Positions 1-9,130 of a stretch of DNA of 64,000 bases are shown piece after piece. Under the pieces are notes generated by a model. It was given only the letters and a program-made list of their open reading frames with translations, was not told where the DNA came from and did not search any database. The first letter of the stretch is position 1; each line of letters opens with the position of its first letter. The stretch comes from Kribbella albertanoniae (lineage in GTDB: Bacteria > Actinomycetota > Actinomycetes > Propionibacteriales > Kribbellaceae). The position numbers and the translations under genes are program-made. The DNA is taken from NCBI RefSeq assembly GCF_004348455.1, contig NZ_SMKA01000001.1:62001-126000 (forward strand), read 5' to 3'.

Positions 1-107
1 ACCGCGCGGTGCTCGATGCCGTCGAACGCGACACGCATCGCTTGTTCGTGAACATGTGGTCTGCGCGGGGTACTGACATCGCCGTGCTTCAGGATCGAAA
101 GAAGTAG
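1..107 (+). CDS. 3' end of an unidentified protein (partial)
   Basis: An open frame enters from the left edge and stops with TAG at 105-107, two bases before the ATG of the next gene. The visible C-terminus is about 34 residues, hydrophilic and ending in DRKK. The tight spacing and the GAAAGAAG stretch that would serve as ribosome binding site for the next gene suggest the two are one transcription unit. Too little is visible to name a family. Confidence 0.5.
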   Translation, partial: RAVLDAVERDTHRLFVNMWSARGTDIAVLQDRKK

Positions 108-109
108 AG

Positions 110-1501
110 ATGAGCGAACCTTCCAGGATGACCGGCATCCAGAAGCACTACCTGGCTGTACTTTCGTCCGTGGTCGGCGAGGACGGGATGATCGGAGCGT
201 ACGGACGCGCAGCAGTTAGCCATGTGCTGAAGGGAGCCCCCGAGCATTGCTGGCTTTTCGCCGCGACCGCTCGCCTGAGTTACAGCGAGGCGGAGATGCT
301 CATCGCTGAGCTGCGATCTCAGATCTATACCTCCAGTGCTGCGGGCGAGACACCGCCGTTCGTCCCACACGACCTGGAGGCCGTTCGCCGGGGACTCGCT
401 CTCGGATGGTGGGATCCGGATCCGGACGTGCCTACGCACCTCCGCGACCAGTCGGATCGACTGAGCTGGTGGAGTGCCGCCGTCAATTCGAAGCAGACGG
501 AATTGCCTGAACTCGTGGCAGTTTGCCAGGGACATGCTCTCGGGTGGTGGCACCCGGATCCGGACGTGGCTACAAATCTCCGCGACCAGTCGGATCGACT
601 GAGCTGGTGGAGTGCCGCCATCAACTCGAAGCAAGCGGATTCGCCTGAACTCGTGCCTCTGGATGACTGGCGGCTCGCCCAACGCCTAGCCATGATCGAC
701 GGTGAGGTTGGGCAAGACGAGCTGACGGCGCTGGGATCGCTCGGCTGGGTCTCCTTCGCGGATCCGATGCGGGAACTCGCGGGGTTGTTGCGTGTGCCTT
801 ATCGGCCCCGTCCCCACTGGTGGAGCGTCTACCTCGTACTTTCGCTGCTCCCGGCGGGTGTGCTGATCGTGCTCAGCCTCCTCACAACAGGAGTTCTGCA
901 GGGGGTTCTGTTGACCCTGGCAGGTGCGATGGCTGGCATTCAGCTCGCGGCTCCATACGTGAAAGCCGTCAGGTTCGTAGCAACCCAACTCGGTGGTCTC
1001 GCCGAATCGGAACGCAAGGTATGGCGCAGCCTCGCGACCTACTCCAGATTTGTGTTCGGCCACGAGCGTTATGTTGGATCAGCTCCCATCGGCCATAGGC
1101 ACGTCGCGCTCCCTCTTGAGCGTGCTCGATACCGGCGCCGATTCAGGCAGTGGACCAAGTACTTCCGACCGATGAGCAGTCGCGTCCTCGTGCGCGGCCG
1201 GCTACCTGGCATGGTTGCCGTTCTGAGCCCGTCACCTCGGCTCATACCGCAGAGCCTCTGGAACGCCCGGCAGAGACGCGTACTCCGACTGGTAGGCCGT
1301 GATCTCATCCGAGCAAGTGGCAACCGCAACGAGGACGCGTGCGTCCGAACTCTTGCCGACCAACTCGGACTGCCTTACGCGGCCCCAAGGGTGCGGAGAC
1401 GCTACCTTACGGACATGACGCCTACCGGTGCCAGCGAGTCGATTCGCCAGGTTGGCGAGGTACTGCGCAAGCGACGTGGGAACGCGGCGCCCAGCCGCTA
1501 G
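110..1501 (+). CDS. Unrecognised membrane protein with a 46-residue internal tandem duplication
   Basis: 463 residues. I do not recognise the family. Residues 98-136 and 144-182 are near-identical copies of a Trp-rich segment (LGWWxPDPDV ... DRLSWWSA), matching a 138-base direct repeat in the DNA. A hydrophobic stretch around residues 242-285 (VYLVLSLLPAGVLIVLSLL, then GVLLTLAGAMAGIQLA) predicts two membrane helices; the C-terminal half is very basic (RARYRRRFRQW) and probably cytoplasmic. The start at 110 follows a GAAAGAAG Shine-Dalgarno-like stretch and sits two bases after the upstream stop, so coupling is likely. It could be a sensor or effector, but nothing in the sequence fixes a role. 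Confidence 0.7.
   Translation: MSEPSRMTGIQKHYLAVLSSVVGEDGMIGAYGRAAVSHVLKGAPEHCWLFAATARLSYSEAEMLIAELRSQIYTSSAAGETPPFVPHDLEAVRRGLALGWWDPDPDVPTHLRDQSDRLSWWSAAVNSKQTELPELVAVCQGHALGWWHPDPDVATNLRDQSDRLSWWSAAINSKQADSPELVPLDDWRLAQRLAMIDGEVGQDELTALGSLGWVSFADPMRELAGLLRVPYRPRPHWWSVYLVLSLLPAGVLIVLSLLTTGVLQGVLLTLAGAMAGIQLAAPYVKAVRFVATQLGGLAESERKVWRSLATYSRFVFGHERYVGSAPIGHRHVALPLERARYRRRFRQWTKYFRPMSSRVLVRGRLPGMVAVLSPSPRLIPQSLWNARQRRVLRLVGRDLIRASGNRNEDACVRTLADQLGLPYAAPRVRRRYLTDMTPTGASESIRQVGEVLRKRRGNAAPSR
401..655 (+). repeat. Two-copy in-frame tandem repeat, 138-base period
   Basis: Copy 1 spans 401-517 and copy 2 539-655, offset exactly 138 bases (46 codons). Most differences are single bases, so the duplication is recent or maintained by gene conversion. 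Confidence 0.9.
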
Positions 1502-1703
1502 AGATCCGGCGCGGCATTGTGTGACACCGAATTGGAGGCCAAGGAACGCACGGCGAGACTGACCTCGGTACTGCCGACTGGAATGGGTCATCTGCGTCGA
1601 CCACCAGCGGCAACGCCTGCTGTTCTGGGCTTTCCACACCGTCGTCTTGATCCCGGACAAGGCGCGAGAAGGTCAGCGGAGTTCCTGAGCGCCGACGGCG
1701 AAG

Positions 1704-1937
1704 CTACTGCTCGTTGTCCATGATCAAGGGCGTGAATCCCCCGAGCGCCTGGGGCGACAAACACGTCGTGCATACCGGCAGACCCTCCTCGACACACGCC
1801 AGCAGGTCGTCGCGGCCGTGCCCGGTGTGCCAATCGCCCGTAGCTTGATCTCGAGCGGGCGTCACACCACAGTAGGGGACCAGGTCGCTTCGGCGCCGGT
1901 ACAGGTGATGTACAACATCGGTGGGCATGGGGCACAT
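1704..1937 (-). CDS. Small Cys/His-containing protein, unknown
   Basis: 77 residues from the ATG at 1937 (MCPMPTDVV). The sequence has a Cys/His pattern (PYCGVTP ... GDWHTGHG ... PVCTTC) that could bind a metal, and it reads like a real soluble protein, unlike the basic, low-complexity translation upstream of this ATG in the same frame. A purine-rich GGGATGG lies just upstream. The GTG/ATG choice is open; the ATG at 1928 is an alternative. It is the only coding candidate in the 530-base gap between 1501 and 2100, and is convergent with the upstream membrane-protein gene. Confidence 0.45.
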   Translation of the reverse strand: MCPMPTDVVHHLYRRRSDLVPYCGVTPARDQATGDWHTGHGRDDLLACVEEGLPVCTTCLSPQALGGFTPLIMDNEQ

Positions 1938-2100
1938 GGTGCCATCCCGAATGGCTGGTCCGCTCACCTGGAGACAGTCCCTGGCGGTCAGCCGCCTGTG
2001 ACGCGCTGTACCTGACCAAAATCTTGCGTATGGAATGATAGGCGCAGGAGGCCGCGTGTCGCAGAGGCATGCGCGACCGAGGCACGAGGGGGCCGACAAC

Positions 2101-2505
2101 ATGATCGTCAGGAGCATCCGACTCCGGAAGCAAGGTGTCGTGATCCCGGCTGCTGCGGTGCTTTCGGCTCTTACCTTTGCACTCACCGGCTGCAGCGGCG
2201 GCTCGGACGGCCTGAGTGGTGAGTACTACGACAAGGATGGCCAGCTCGTGATCGACGCGAGCTCGGTTACCTACTACGAGTTCGGTTGCGACGACGCCAA
2301 GAAGGGCAACGCGGTCATCGACAGCGAGCCGACCTCGTCCGGTGAGCTAAGCAAAGAAGGCGACCAGGTCATCTGGTCGAACGGCAAGGGCACCGGCAAA
2401 GTGACTACGAGCAAGAGCGGTGACACCGTCGACATCGACGGGAAGCAGTACACCAGGGTGGACAAGGACAAGGCGCTGGAGTCGTACCAGCCAATGTGTG
2501 GCTGA
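2101..2505 (+). CDS. Small secreted lipoprotein
   Basis: 134 residues from the ATG at 2101, chosen because AGGGGG lies at a normal distance upstream and because the signal peptide then begins correctly: basic N-terminus (IRLRKQG), hydrophobic core (AAAVLSALTFAL) and lipobox LTGC followed by SGGSDG. The mature part (about 105 residues) is polar with several Asp/Lys-rich turns and two Cys (FGCDD and the penultimate CG), possibly a disulphide. It should be lipid-anchored on the outer face of the membrane. The gene ends 30 bases before a strong terminator and is convergent with the transfer operon. Function unknown; it could be an entry-exclusion or envelope accessory factor, but that is only context. 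Confidence 0.75.
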   Translation: MIVRSIRLRKQGVVIPAAAVLSALTFALTGCSGGSDGLSGEYYDKDGQLVIDASSVTYYEFGCDDAKKGNAVIDSEPTSSGELSKEGDQVIWSNGKGTGKVTTSKSGDTVDIDGKQYTRVDKDKALESYQPMCG

Positions 2506-2535
2506 TGGCGATCTGAGGGCAGCGGCCCCGAATAA

Positions 2536-2577
2536 GAAGAACCCCTTGGAGCTTTGAACTGCTCCAAGGGGTTCTTC
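2536..2577. terminator. Bidirectional terminator between convergent genes
   Basis: A perfect 17-base stem (2536-2552 with 2561-2577) and 8-base loop, with A-rich bases on the left and TTCTTCAGTT on the right. It sits between the lipoprotein gene and the convergent end of the 1085-residue membrane protein gene; the latter's stop codon lies just to its right. Confidence 0.9.
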
Positions 2578-2579
2578 AG

Positions 2580-5500
2580 TTACTCGCTCGACGAGTCCTG
2601 CCTCCTGCCCCGGCGCTTCGGTGCCTCCGGGGCGGGCCTCGCTGGCCGCGTCGACTTGTCTTGCTGGAGCGGCTGCGGTGCTGGTGCGGCTTCGCGGATA
2701 CGGGGAGCTGAGTCGGGTTTCCTGATTTGCCGCGGGGATGTGCTAACAGGTGGGCTGGCTGAGCGCTCGATACGTGGTGCGCGTGTGGGACGGGGGATGC
2801 GCGGCGACTCGCCCTCGCTGGGCATCGTCGTTGCTTTGCTGTTGCTCGGACCAGAGCCGCGTGGAGGCATGATCGGGGGCCTGCCAGCGCCGTTCGGCCG
2901 GCCGTGGGCGTTGCCCGCCGAGCTGTCGCTACTTCCGCTGTTGGGCCTGCTGATTTTCTGACCTGTCGACGGACCGGTTTGGCCAGGGGACCTGCGATGA
3001 CTCTGGTTATCTGGGCCGACGCCCAGATCTGTCAGGCCACCTTGGTGAGTGACGGTTTCGGCGAGGTCGCGGTCGTTCTGTGAGCGATTGCTGCGCGTGC
3101 ATGGCTTGTTTTCGCTGGTCGCGATCGGTGAACCTGTGTCAGCCACGGATGAGTGGCTGTGGCCGGTCCTGCCGTTACCTGCACTGTCGGTGCCGTTGCG
3201 CGTATCAGCTCCACCGGCGATTCCGGTCCCTCTGGAACCGTCCGCATCTGACCCAGCTGGCAGCTCGCGGCCGGAAGCAGGTCCGCCGCGGCCGCCTGGG
3301 CCTCTGTGGCCAATGGGGCTGCCTGCGGGTCCGCCGTCGCAGGGTGGGAGCATCGGTCCGGGTGAGCGGTTCTCGAGTTCGCCTGGAGCGCCGCCAGTGA
3401 GCTCGCCCTGCTGCTTGCCTGTTAGCGACAGGCCAGCATTGGTCCCGCCGGCGTTCGTGGTCGCTGTACCGGGCTGGCCGGTGCTCGTGGGTCTACTAGG
3501 GCCCGTCTTGGGTGGCTTGCCGCCCAGTTTGCCCATCATGCCGGAGGCCGCGGCCATGCCTGCCCCCGCGCCCAGGCCGTTGGCGATCGCGGGCATCAGA
3601 CCGCCGTTGGTCTGCTTGGGCGGGGTGGTCGTGTCCAGGAACTTGTCGACCAGTTTGGTTACGGCCTCGTCGAGTGCCTTGAGGACCGTCTTGCGTACCC
3701 GCAAGAGGGTGAATGTCACCCCGATGATGAGGATGATCGACACGATCGTCATCACGACCACGGCGATCGAGCCGAGTACCGGGTTGCTGAAGATGTTCGC
3801 GAAACCGCGGCCTGAGCTGGTCGGGTTGCTGCTGACCAGCTTCGCGATCGGGCCCTCGATGATTTGCGGCAGCGACACCAGGAGCTCCGAGACGAACTGG
3901 TAGAGGAACAGTGTGACCAGCACTTCGAGGATCATGGCAATCGAGTAGATGACGACCTTGGCGATGCCGGCCATCACACCCAGGGTGGCGAAAGGAACTG
4001 CCGCGACGGTGCCGAAGGTCCGGCGCAGAGCACCGGTGAGCATTCCGACGCCGTAGAAGATTCCGATGAGTGTGATCGAACTCAGGAGGGTGAAGGTGTT
4101 GGCCCAGTACATGAACGAAGCCGGTCCGCTGCCGACCTGAGCCACCGAAGAGTGGAACGAACGCGTGAAACCCGAGGTCACCTTGTTGGACGAGAAGATC
4201 GTCATCGAGTCCGTGTTGAACTCGGTGTTCAGGTAGTTGTAGGCGCTGAGCGGGGACAAGTTGCAGTCGGCCGGTTTACCGTCGGTGTTCGGCTCGACGA
4301 CAGTGAAGCCGCACTTGGTGTTGCCACTGGTCGAGGTGAACTCTGTGCTTGCGCCGTCGGTTCTGGCTGTCAGGCCGGATCCGCTCGTCGCGAGTAGCGG
4401 GTGCTCGTTCGGAGGCACTGGCTTGTTGCCGTCGCCGAAGTCCTGGGAGTCCTTGTAGCTCTTGCCGAGGAACCAGTCCTTCTTCAAGTCCCAGTCCACA
4501 TCCTTCGGGTCGATCGCGGTCACCGCCCCCTGGATGTTTGATTCGAAGTCCGATGAGTTCACCGTCTGGCCCTGGAGGTAGCGGCCGAGCATGCCCAGTG
4601 TGGCGAACACGGTGTTCTTGTCGGTGTCGTTGTCCTTCAGCCGCGGGGTGCTGTTGGCCCAGGCGCTACCGGCGTCGCTGATCTTCTCGCCTGCGCTGAT
4701 TCCGGGGAACTGCCCGGTCTGTGCGTTGATCGCGAGTGCGGAGTTCCGGGCCGAGAACACCGAGACGGGTTGGGCGTGCCCGGTGCTTGCGTCCCAGGTG
4801 ATCGAGGCGTTCGCCGGCACCTGGAGGCGGTTCGTGTTCATCCACGCGTCGAAGTCGACGTAGGTGGAGAGCACGACTTTGGTCGGGCCTGAGCTCTGTG
4901 AGAGCAGGGAGTCGTCGAACTGGTTGAGGATCGAGGTGTACATCCCGCCGATGAGAGGGAGCCCGACGCCGATGAAGACGATGCGTACGGCAACCTTCTT
5001 GATGGCGCTGCCGCGCTCCATCTTCTTGAAGAAGACCAACCCGAGTAGCAGGAAGCCGATGAAGAGCGGCACCAGCACTCCCCACGACAGCGACACGAGT
5101 GTGCCGTACCACTGGGACACGAAGCTCGACAGGCCCGAGAGAGCTTCCGGTGTCGTGTTGACGCCTGACGATGTGGTCACCATGCCGTCGGCCCACGTCT
5201 TGTACGCCGGGGACACTGCCGCGATGCCGTCATGGAACCAGAGGAAAGGGTTCAGGAGCTTCAGGATCTGGATGAAGATCCAGAACAGCAACGAGACCCC
5301 CATGGCCAGTGCGTAGACCAGCCAGATCAGCGAGCCGCCGACCGCGTGGATCATCGGGTCGAAACCCGCGGACGACATCATGCCGTCGAAGCCGAGGTCG
5401 TGTGCGGCTGCTCCGAAGTGGGCGTAGTCCTTCATGCCGGAGGCTTGTGCGCTGTCGAGCGCGTCGTACTTGATCGTCTGTGACGAGCCCGAGATGGTCG

Positions 5501-5837
5501 AGAACAGCCATTTCACGAAGCCGTCGTCATCGGCGTAACCGAGCATCGAGCCGGCCTGGGCGGGACTGGCGACAACGGTCTTCCAGGAGTCGCCAACCCC
5601 TTTCCCGCCGTTCTCAGGGGCGCTCTTCTCACTGAAGTACACGCTTGCGTTCGACGCGAGGTGGTAGAGGCTGTAGTCCTTCTGATCCTTGTTGCTCGGG
5701 TCGTCGGCGTACGCCAGCGGCGCTACCGCGAGCACGATGAGCGACGCGAGCAGAGCCGCGAGCAGTCCGCCTGCGACGGTCCGCATCCAGGACGGCAGCC
5801 GCATGACGGATGCCGTCGGCGTGCTGTGTCGAGTCAT
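2580..5837 (-). CDS. Large polytopic membrane protein, VirB6/TrbL-like component of a type IV secretion channel
   Basis: 1085 residues. An N-terminal signal sequence (hydrophobic LLAALLASLIVLAVAPL, then AYA before DDP) is followed by a short exported region, three membrane segments (around residues 165-200, 240-275 and 283-305), an extracellular domain of about 270 residues, and three more hydrophobic segments (around 575-700) ending at a basic LLRVRKTVLKAL. The last 340 residues are Pro/Gly/Ser/Arg-rich and probably disordered in the cytoplasm. This topology is typical of VirB6/TrbL proteins that form the inner-membrane conduit in conjugation systems, including those of actinobacteria. Its ATG overlaps the stop of the VirB4-like gene (ATGA), so the two are translationally coupled. 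The family call rests on topology and neighbours, not on a signature motif. Confidence 0.65.
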   Translation of the reverse strand: MTRHSTPTASVMRLPSWMRTVAGGLLAALLASLIVLAVAPLAYADDPSNKDQKDYSLYHLASNASVYFSEKSAPENGGKGVGDSWKTVVASPAQAGSMLGYADDDGFVKWLFSTISGSSQTIKYDALDSAQASGMKDYAHFGAAAHDLGFDGMMSSAGFDPMIHAVGGSLIWLVYALAMGVSLLFWIFIQILKLLNPFLWFHDGIAAVSPAYKTWADGMVTTSSGVNTTPEALSGLSSFVSQWYGTLVSLSWGVLVPLFIGFLLLGLVFFKKMERGSAIKKVAVRIVFIGVGLPLIGGMYTSILNQFDDSLLSQSSGPTKVVLSTYVDFDAWMNTNRLQVPANASITWDASTGHAQPVSVFSARNSALAINAQTGQFPGISAGEKISDAGSAWANSTPRLKDNDTDKNTVFATLGMLGRYLQGQTVNSSDFESNIQGAVTAIDPKDVDWDLKKDWFLGKSYKDSQDFGDGNKPVPPNEHPLLATSGSGLTARTDGASTEFTSTSGNTKCGFTVVEPNTDGKPADCNLSPLSAYNYLNTEFNTDSMTIFSSNKVTSGFTRSFHSSVAQVGSGPASFMYWANTFTLLSSITLIGIFYGVGMLTGALRRTFGTVAAVPFATLGVMAGIAKVVIYSIAMILEVLVTLFLYQFVSELLVSLPQIIEGPIAKLVSSNPTSSGRGFANIFSNPVLGSIAVVVMTIVSIILIIGVTFTLLRVRKTVLKALDEAVTKLVDKFLDTTTPPKQTNGGLMPAIANGLGAGAGMAAASGMMGKLGGKPPKTGPSRPTSTGQPGTATTNAGGTNAGLSLTGKQQGELTGGAPGELENRSPGPMLPPCDGGPAGSPIGHRGPGGRGGPASGRELPAGSDADGSRGTGIAGGADTRNGTDSAGNGRTGHSHSSVADTGSPIATSENKPCTRSNRSQNDRDLAETVTHQGGLTDLGVGPDNQSHRRSPGQTGPSTGQKISRPNSGSSDSSAGNAHGRPNGAGRPPIMPPRGSGPSNSKATTMPSEGESPRIPRPTRAPRIERSASPPVSTSPRQIRKPDSAPRIREAAPAPQPLQQDKSTRPARPAPEAPKRRGRRQDSSSE

Positions 5838-8152
5838 GGCGCTCTCCGGTCTGGTTGTCTCGTCATCGAGGTCTGCGTGTTCTGCAACCCTGGATCGCAG
5901 GGATGGGCCGTCGGCTGCGATCCGGCACCGAGGAACTTCTTCCGCAGCTGCGCTGGCGGCGCACCGTCCTTCGGGGCCGTCGTGTCCTTCCCCGAGTCGT
6001 TGCCGCCGCCCGCTTGGGTGATGTTGGCGCCCGGGACCGGTTTGTCGGTCATGACGGCGTCGAATCTGGCGGCGTCCGCGGCTTGTCGCGCGGCGCGCTG
6101 CATCGTGCGGCGCTGCTTCTCGCGGTTCGGATTGATGCCCAGCGCCAGGTCCAGGTGGAACACGACGTTGGAGACCCCACGCCGCAGGTAGCTCAGGTTC
6201 TCGCCCTTGCGGGTGATGAGCTGGGCCAGGTCGGGTGGGATCCGCTGGTGCAGCAGTTCCTGGTAGTCGGCCACGGTTTTGTCCCGCATCGAGCCGAAGA
6301 TCGTGTAGTCGGCGGCGTCGAACTTGTTGAACTTCACGCCGGCGAGCATCTTTTCGATGTCGTTGTAGCTGAACACGACCCGGCCGCCGCGCTGGTAGAG
6401 CTGCTTGAGCTGCATCTCGATGTACCCCGTGACGCGGTCGTCGATGTTCTCGGCGCCGTGGATCACGACTGTGTCACCGCGCTCGAGTTTGCCGACCGCG
6501 AATCCGACGATGTTGACGAGCTGCGCCATCGCGACACCGCGGCCGCGACGCAGGAGCTTCGAGAAGTCGTAGATCACGCGCTTGGCGTTGCGGATGCCGT
6601 CGACCGCGGCGGCTGTGTGGTTGTTGAACAGGTCACCGTTGTTGTCGAGCAGGTTCTTCGCGACGCTCTTGAGTACGTTGTACGCGCGCAGCTGGTCGGG
6701 GTCGTTCTTGTCGGAGTTCAGCAGGGCCTTGTGCTCGGTGTCCAGGTAGGAGACGAACATCTGCAGGCGCGGCACCTGCTCGTGTGGAATGCCCACGACG
6801 CGCAGGCGATGCCGCTGGGCCTTGGCATTTCGCACCCACATGCGCTGGTCGACGTAGAACTGTGTCGCTGTCTTCTCCAGTTCGTTGCGGATGATCGACC
6901 CGACACCGCCATCGGCAGACTCGTAGAGCTGCTCGAACATCAGCGCGAGCTTCTGCATCTGCGCCGCGAAGACCGGCAGTTCGTCAGCCTCTTCACCGAA
7001 CATCTCGAACATGTTCACGTCACCTGTGTTCAGGTCGACGCGAGACGTCAGGGCGTCGAAGCGTGGCCCCAGCCTGTCCAGTTCCGCGCCGTCGAGGACC
7101 AGGTGCACCACGCGGCCGTTGTTCAGCAGGCACGACTGGGACAGCTTCGAGCACCACAGGTCGGAGATCTGTGCGCGGTTCAGATAGTCCGAGGTCGCAC
7201 CGTCGGCGATGACTACGTGGTGGTCGTAGTCGTTGGAATCGAAGAGCACCGCCGAGTTGTTCACGTCGCCGACCATGTAGCCGACGTACTCGCCGCTGCG
7301 GTCGTTGAGGCCGTTCGTGACGAGCGAGTATGAGCCGGCGAACTCCGTGGAGGTGAAGTGGAATCCGCGGCCGCGCTTCTTGTCGTTCTTCTTCAGCAGC
7401 CCTGACAGCTCCTGGCGCTGCTCGCCGGCGTACGCCGCGGCCTTGAGCGTCCCGAAACGGTCGATGTAGAGCCGCGAGATCCGATCGATGCTGTCTTCCA
7501 GGATTGCCAGGTCTGGGGCTTTGAGCAGCAGCCTGTTCTGCACCGACAGGTACGCCGCCCCGTTCTGGATCTCGCTGATCGTGGCCTCGAGGTCGCCGGC
7601 GACCTTCCTCGCCTTGAGCTTCGAGGACGTCGTACCGCCGTCGACCAGCTCGCCCGCCTCGAGGTTGTCGAGCTTCTCGGACTGCTTCGTGTACTGGTCG
7701 ATCCACTTGTCGGTCATCCGTGCGACCTGTTCGTGTACGACCGCGGTCACCCGTTCGTCGAGGCCATCGGGAATGCGCCCGATGCCCCAGAACGGGCCGA
7801 AGCTGTCGTGGGCGGCCATGTCGTGGAAGAACGCCAGGACGCAGCCGACCGAGGCGTCGACCTGGAAGTAGTCCGACCGGAAGAGGTACTTCTCCTTGGG
7901 CTTCAGCGCGAGCAGGTGTGGGTACGACTCGAACTTTCCCTCGAGACGCTTCGCCTCCTGGCGGCGTCGCCACCAGCCGAGCCTGGCCTCCGAGGGTGTT
8001 TGGTCGGCGATTCCGCCGGCCGGATCCTGCCCGCTTGCCACGGATACGGCAGTTGCCGGCGCGTCGGACGAGAATTTGTCGGTGAGCTCGGGACGCGCTT
8101 CATCCTTGTTCGGGGTCCCGAGTGAGGTTCGAAGCTTGGTGAGCAGTGCCAT
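5834..8152 (-). CDS. VirB4-like conjugation protein with degenerate Walker A and B (pseudo-ATPase)
   Basis: 772 residues, start ATG 8152 with GGAGAAG upstream; a longer in-frame extension to 8554 is basic and non-protein-like. The layout follows VirB4/TraC/SCO6880-type ATPases: N-terminal cytoplasmic part, RecA-like core with the NP/MF region (VNMFEMF near residue 385) and a C-terminal helical part. At the P-loop position the sequence reads GATSDYLN (residues 318-325) in place of GxTGSGK[ST], so the lysine is Leu. The Walker B position reads VVIHGAE (about 562-568) in place of hhhhDE. The protein therefore probably cannot hydrolyse ATP. It lies between the PrgI-like gene and the VirB6-like gene, where VirB4 is expected. 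A structural, non-catalytic role in the secretion complex is inferred. Confidence 0.7.
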   Translation of the reverse strand: MALLTKLRTSLGTPNKDEARPELTDKFSSDAPATAVSVASGQDPAGGIADQTPSEARLGWWRRRQEAKRLEGKFESYPHLLALKPKEKYLFRSDYFQVDASVGCVLAFFHDMAAHDSFGPFWGIGRIPDGLDERVTAVVHEQVARMTDKWIDQYTKQSEKLDNLEAGELVDGGTTSSKLKARKVAGDLEATISEIQNGAAYLSVQNRLLLKAPDLAILEDSIDRISRLYIDRFGTLKAAAYAGEQRQELSGLLKKNDKKRGRGFHFTSTEFAGSYSLVTNGLNDRSGEYVGYMVGDVNNSAVLFDSNDYDHHVVIADGATSDYLNRAQISDLWCSKLSQSCLLNNGRVVHLVLDGAELDRLGPRFDALTSRVDLNTGDVNMFEMFGEEADELPVFAAQMQKLALMFEQLYESADGGVGSIIRNELEKTATQFYVDQRMWVRNAKAQRHRLRVVGIPHEQVPRLQMFVSYLDTEHKALLNSDKNDPDQLRAYNVLKSVAKNLLDNNGDLFNNHTAAAVDGIRNAKRVIYDFSKLLRRGRGVAMAQLVNIVGFAVGKLERGDTVVIHGAENIDDRVTGYIEMQLKQLYQRGGRVVFSYNDIEKMLAGVKFNKFDAADYTIFGSMRDKTVADYQELLHQRIPPDLAQLITRKGENLSYLRRGVSNVVFHLDLALGINPNREKQRRTMQRAARQAADAARFDAVMTDKPVPGANITQAGGGNDSGKDTTAPKDGAPPAQLRKKFLGAGSQPTAHPCDPGLQNTQTSMTRQPDRRAP

Positions 8153-8199
8153 CGTCTCGTCTTCTCCTGCGTACGTGCAGGGGTTGCAGTGCTGTCGGG

Positions 8200-9081
8200 T
8201 CAGCCCAGAAGGCTTTCGGTGGTGCCCTGGTAGAGGATCCGGAGCATCTGGTGGGACTCGTCGCGGCCGAGCATCGTGACCTCCTTGATCATGAGAGAGG
8301 AACCCTCGACCTCGGCTTGCAGGACCAGGTGTCCCTGGCGCAGCGCGTCGGCGCTCTTGCCCTTGAGCAGGACGTATTGATGGATGGAGGTGAACTTGCC
8401 ACCCACATGGCCGGTGAGGATGTCGTACTGCTCGTTCTGCAGCTCCAGGAGATCCGGGTCCCGTACCTGGAGAGCCTGATTGCGGCGTTCCAGGTTGGCC
8501 ACCTGGTGGTAGATCCGCTGTGGCTCCTTCGTGGTGATAAAGACGTGCTCGCAACTGGTCGGCACTTTCCGCCAGAACGAATCGACGCGATCCAGGATCG
8601 AGGTCTGGTCCTCGTCGAAGAGCAGGTAGCTCGCCGAACCGACCACGAGGTACACCTGGCCGAGGCTGCCATCGGAGAAGGTGATCGTGCCGTTCTCGGT
8701 CACGTCGTCAACACCGACGATCGAGTAGAAGCCGCTTGGATCAGCACTGCGCCGCGTGAGCACCAGCCGGGCCTTCCTCGGCAGGTACGCCAGCAGTGCC
8801 GGCACGGTCATGAAGCGCAGTTCTCTGGTCCTGGTCAGGCCGCCGAGGTAGAACACGGTGATGAGCGACCAGACGACGAACAGCACGATGAGCGCCGGTC
8901 CGGCCGACTTGATGAACGTCGTTGTTGCCGCCCACAGAGTGACGAGGACGCCGCCGCCCAGGAACAGGATCTGCTTCATGGGAGACGGCGGGACTTGCCA
9001 GCCGCCGACGCTGAACGAGATCTCGTGGTCGAGGAAGGACCTGTTCAGCGGTGCTGGGATCTTGTAGGAGTGGCGGGCCAT
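8200..9081 (-). CDS. PrgI-like membrane protein fused to a VirB4-N-terminal-like domain
   Basis: 293 residues, ATG 9081 with AAGGAC upstream. The N-terminus (YKIPAPLNRS, then VGGWQVPPSPMKQILFLGGG) and two adjacent membrane segments (about residues 38-58 and 65-82) resemble PrgI/TcpE-type small membrane proteins that precede VirB4 in Gram-positive conjugation operons. The following 200 residues (including KVPTSCEHVFITT and KFTSIHQYVLLKGKS) resemble the N-terminal domain of VirB4/TraC ATPases. Together with the next gene it could represent a VirB4 split into a membrane-anchored half and a core half. The family match is by eye and moderate. Confidence 0.55.
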   Translation of the reverse strand: MARHSYKIPAPLNRSFLDHEISFSVGGWQVPPSPMKQILFLGGGVLVTLWAATTTFIKSAGPALIVLFVVWSLITVFYLGGLTRTRELRFMTVPALLAYLPRKARLVLTRRSADPSGFYSIVGVDDVTENGTITFSDGSLGQVYLVVGSASYLLFDEDQTSILDRVDSFWRKVPTSCEHVFITTKEPQRIYHQVANLERRNQALQVRDPDLLELQNEQYDILTGHVGGKFTSIHQYVLLKGKSADALRQGHLVLQAEVEGSSLMIKEVTMLGRDESHQMLRILYQGTTESLLG

Positions 9082-9130
9082 AGTTGCTGTCCTTACTGCC
9101 GGGTCATCGGGCCAGGGGAGTGCTCGGCTG

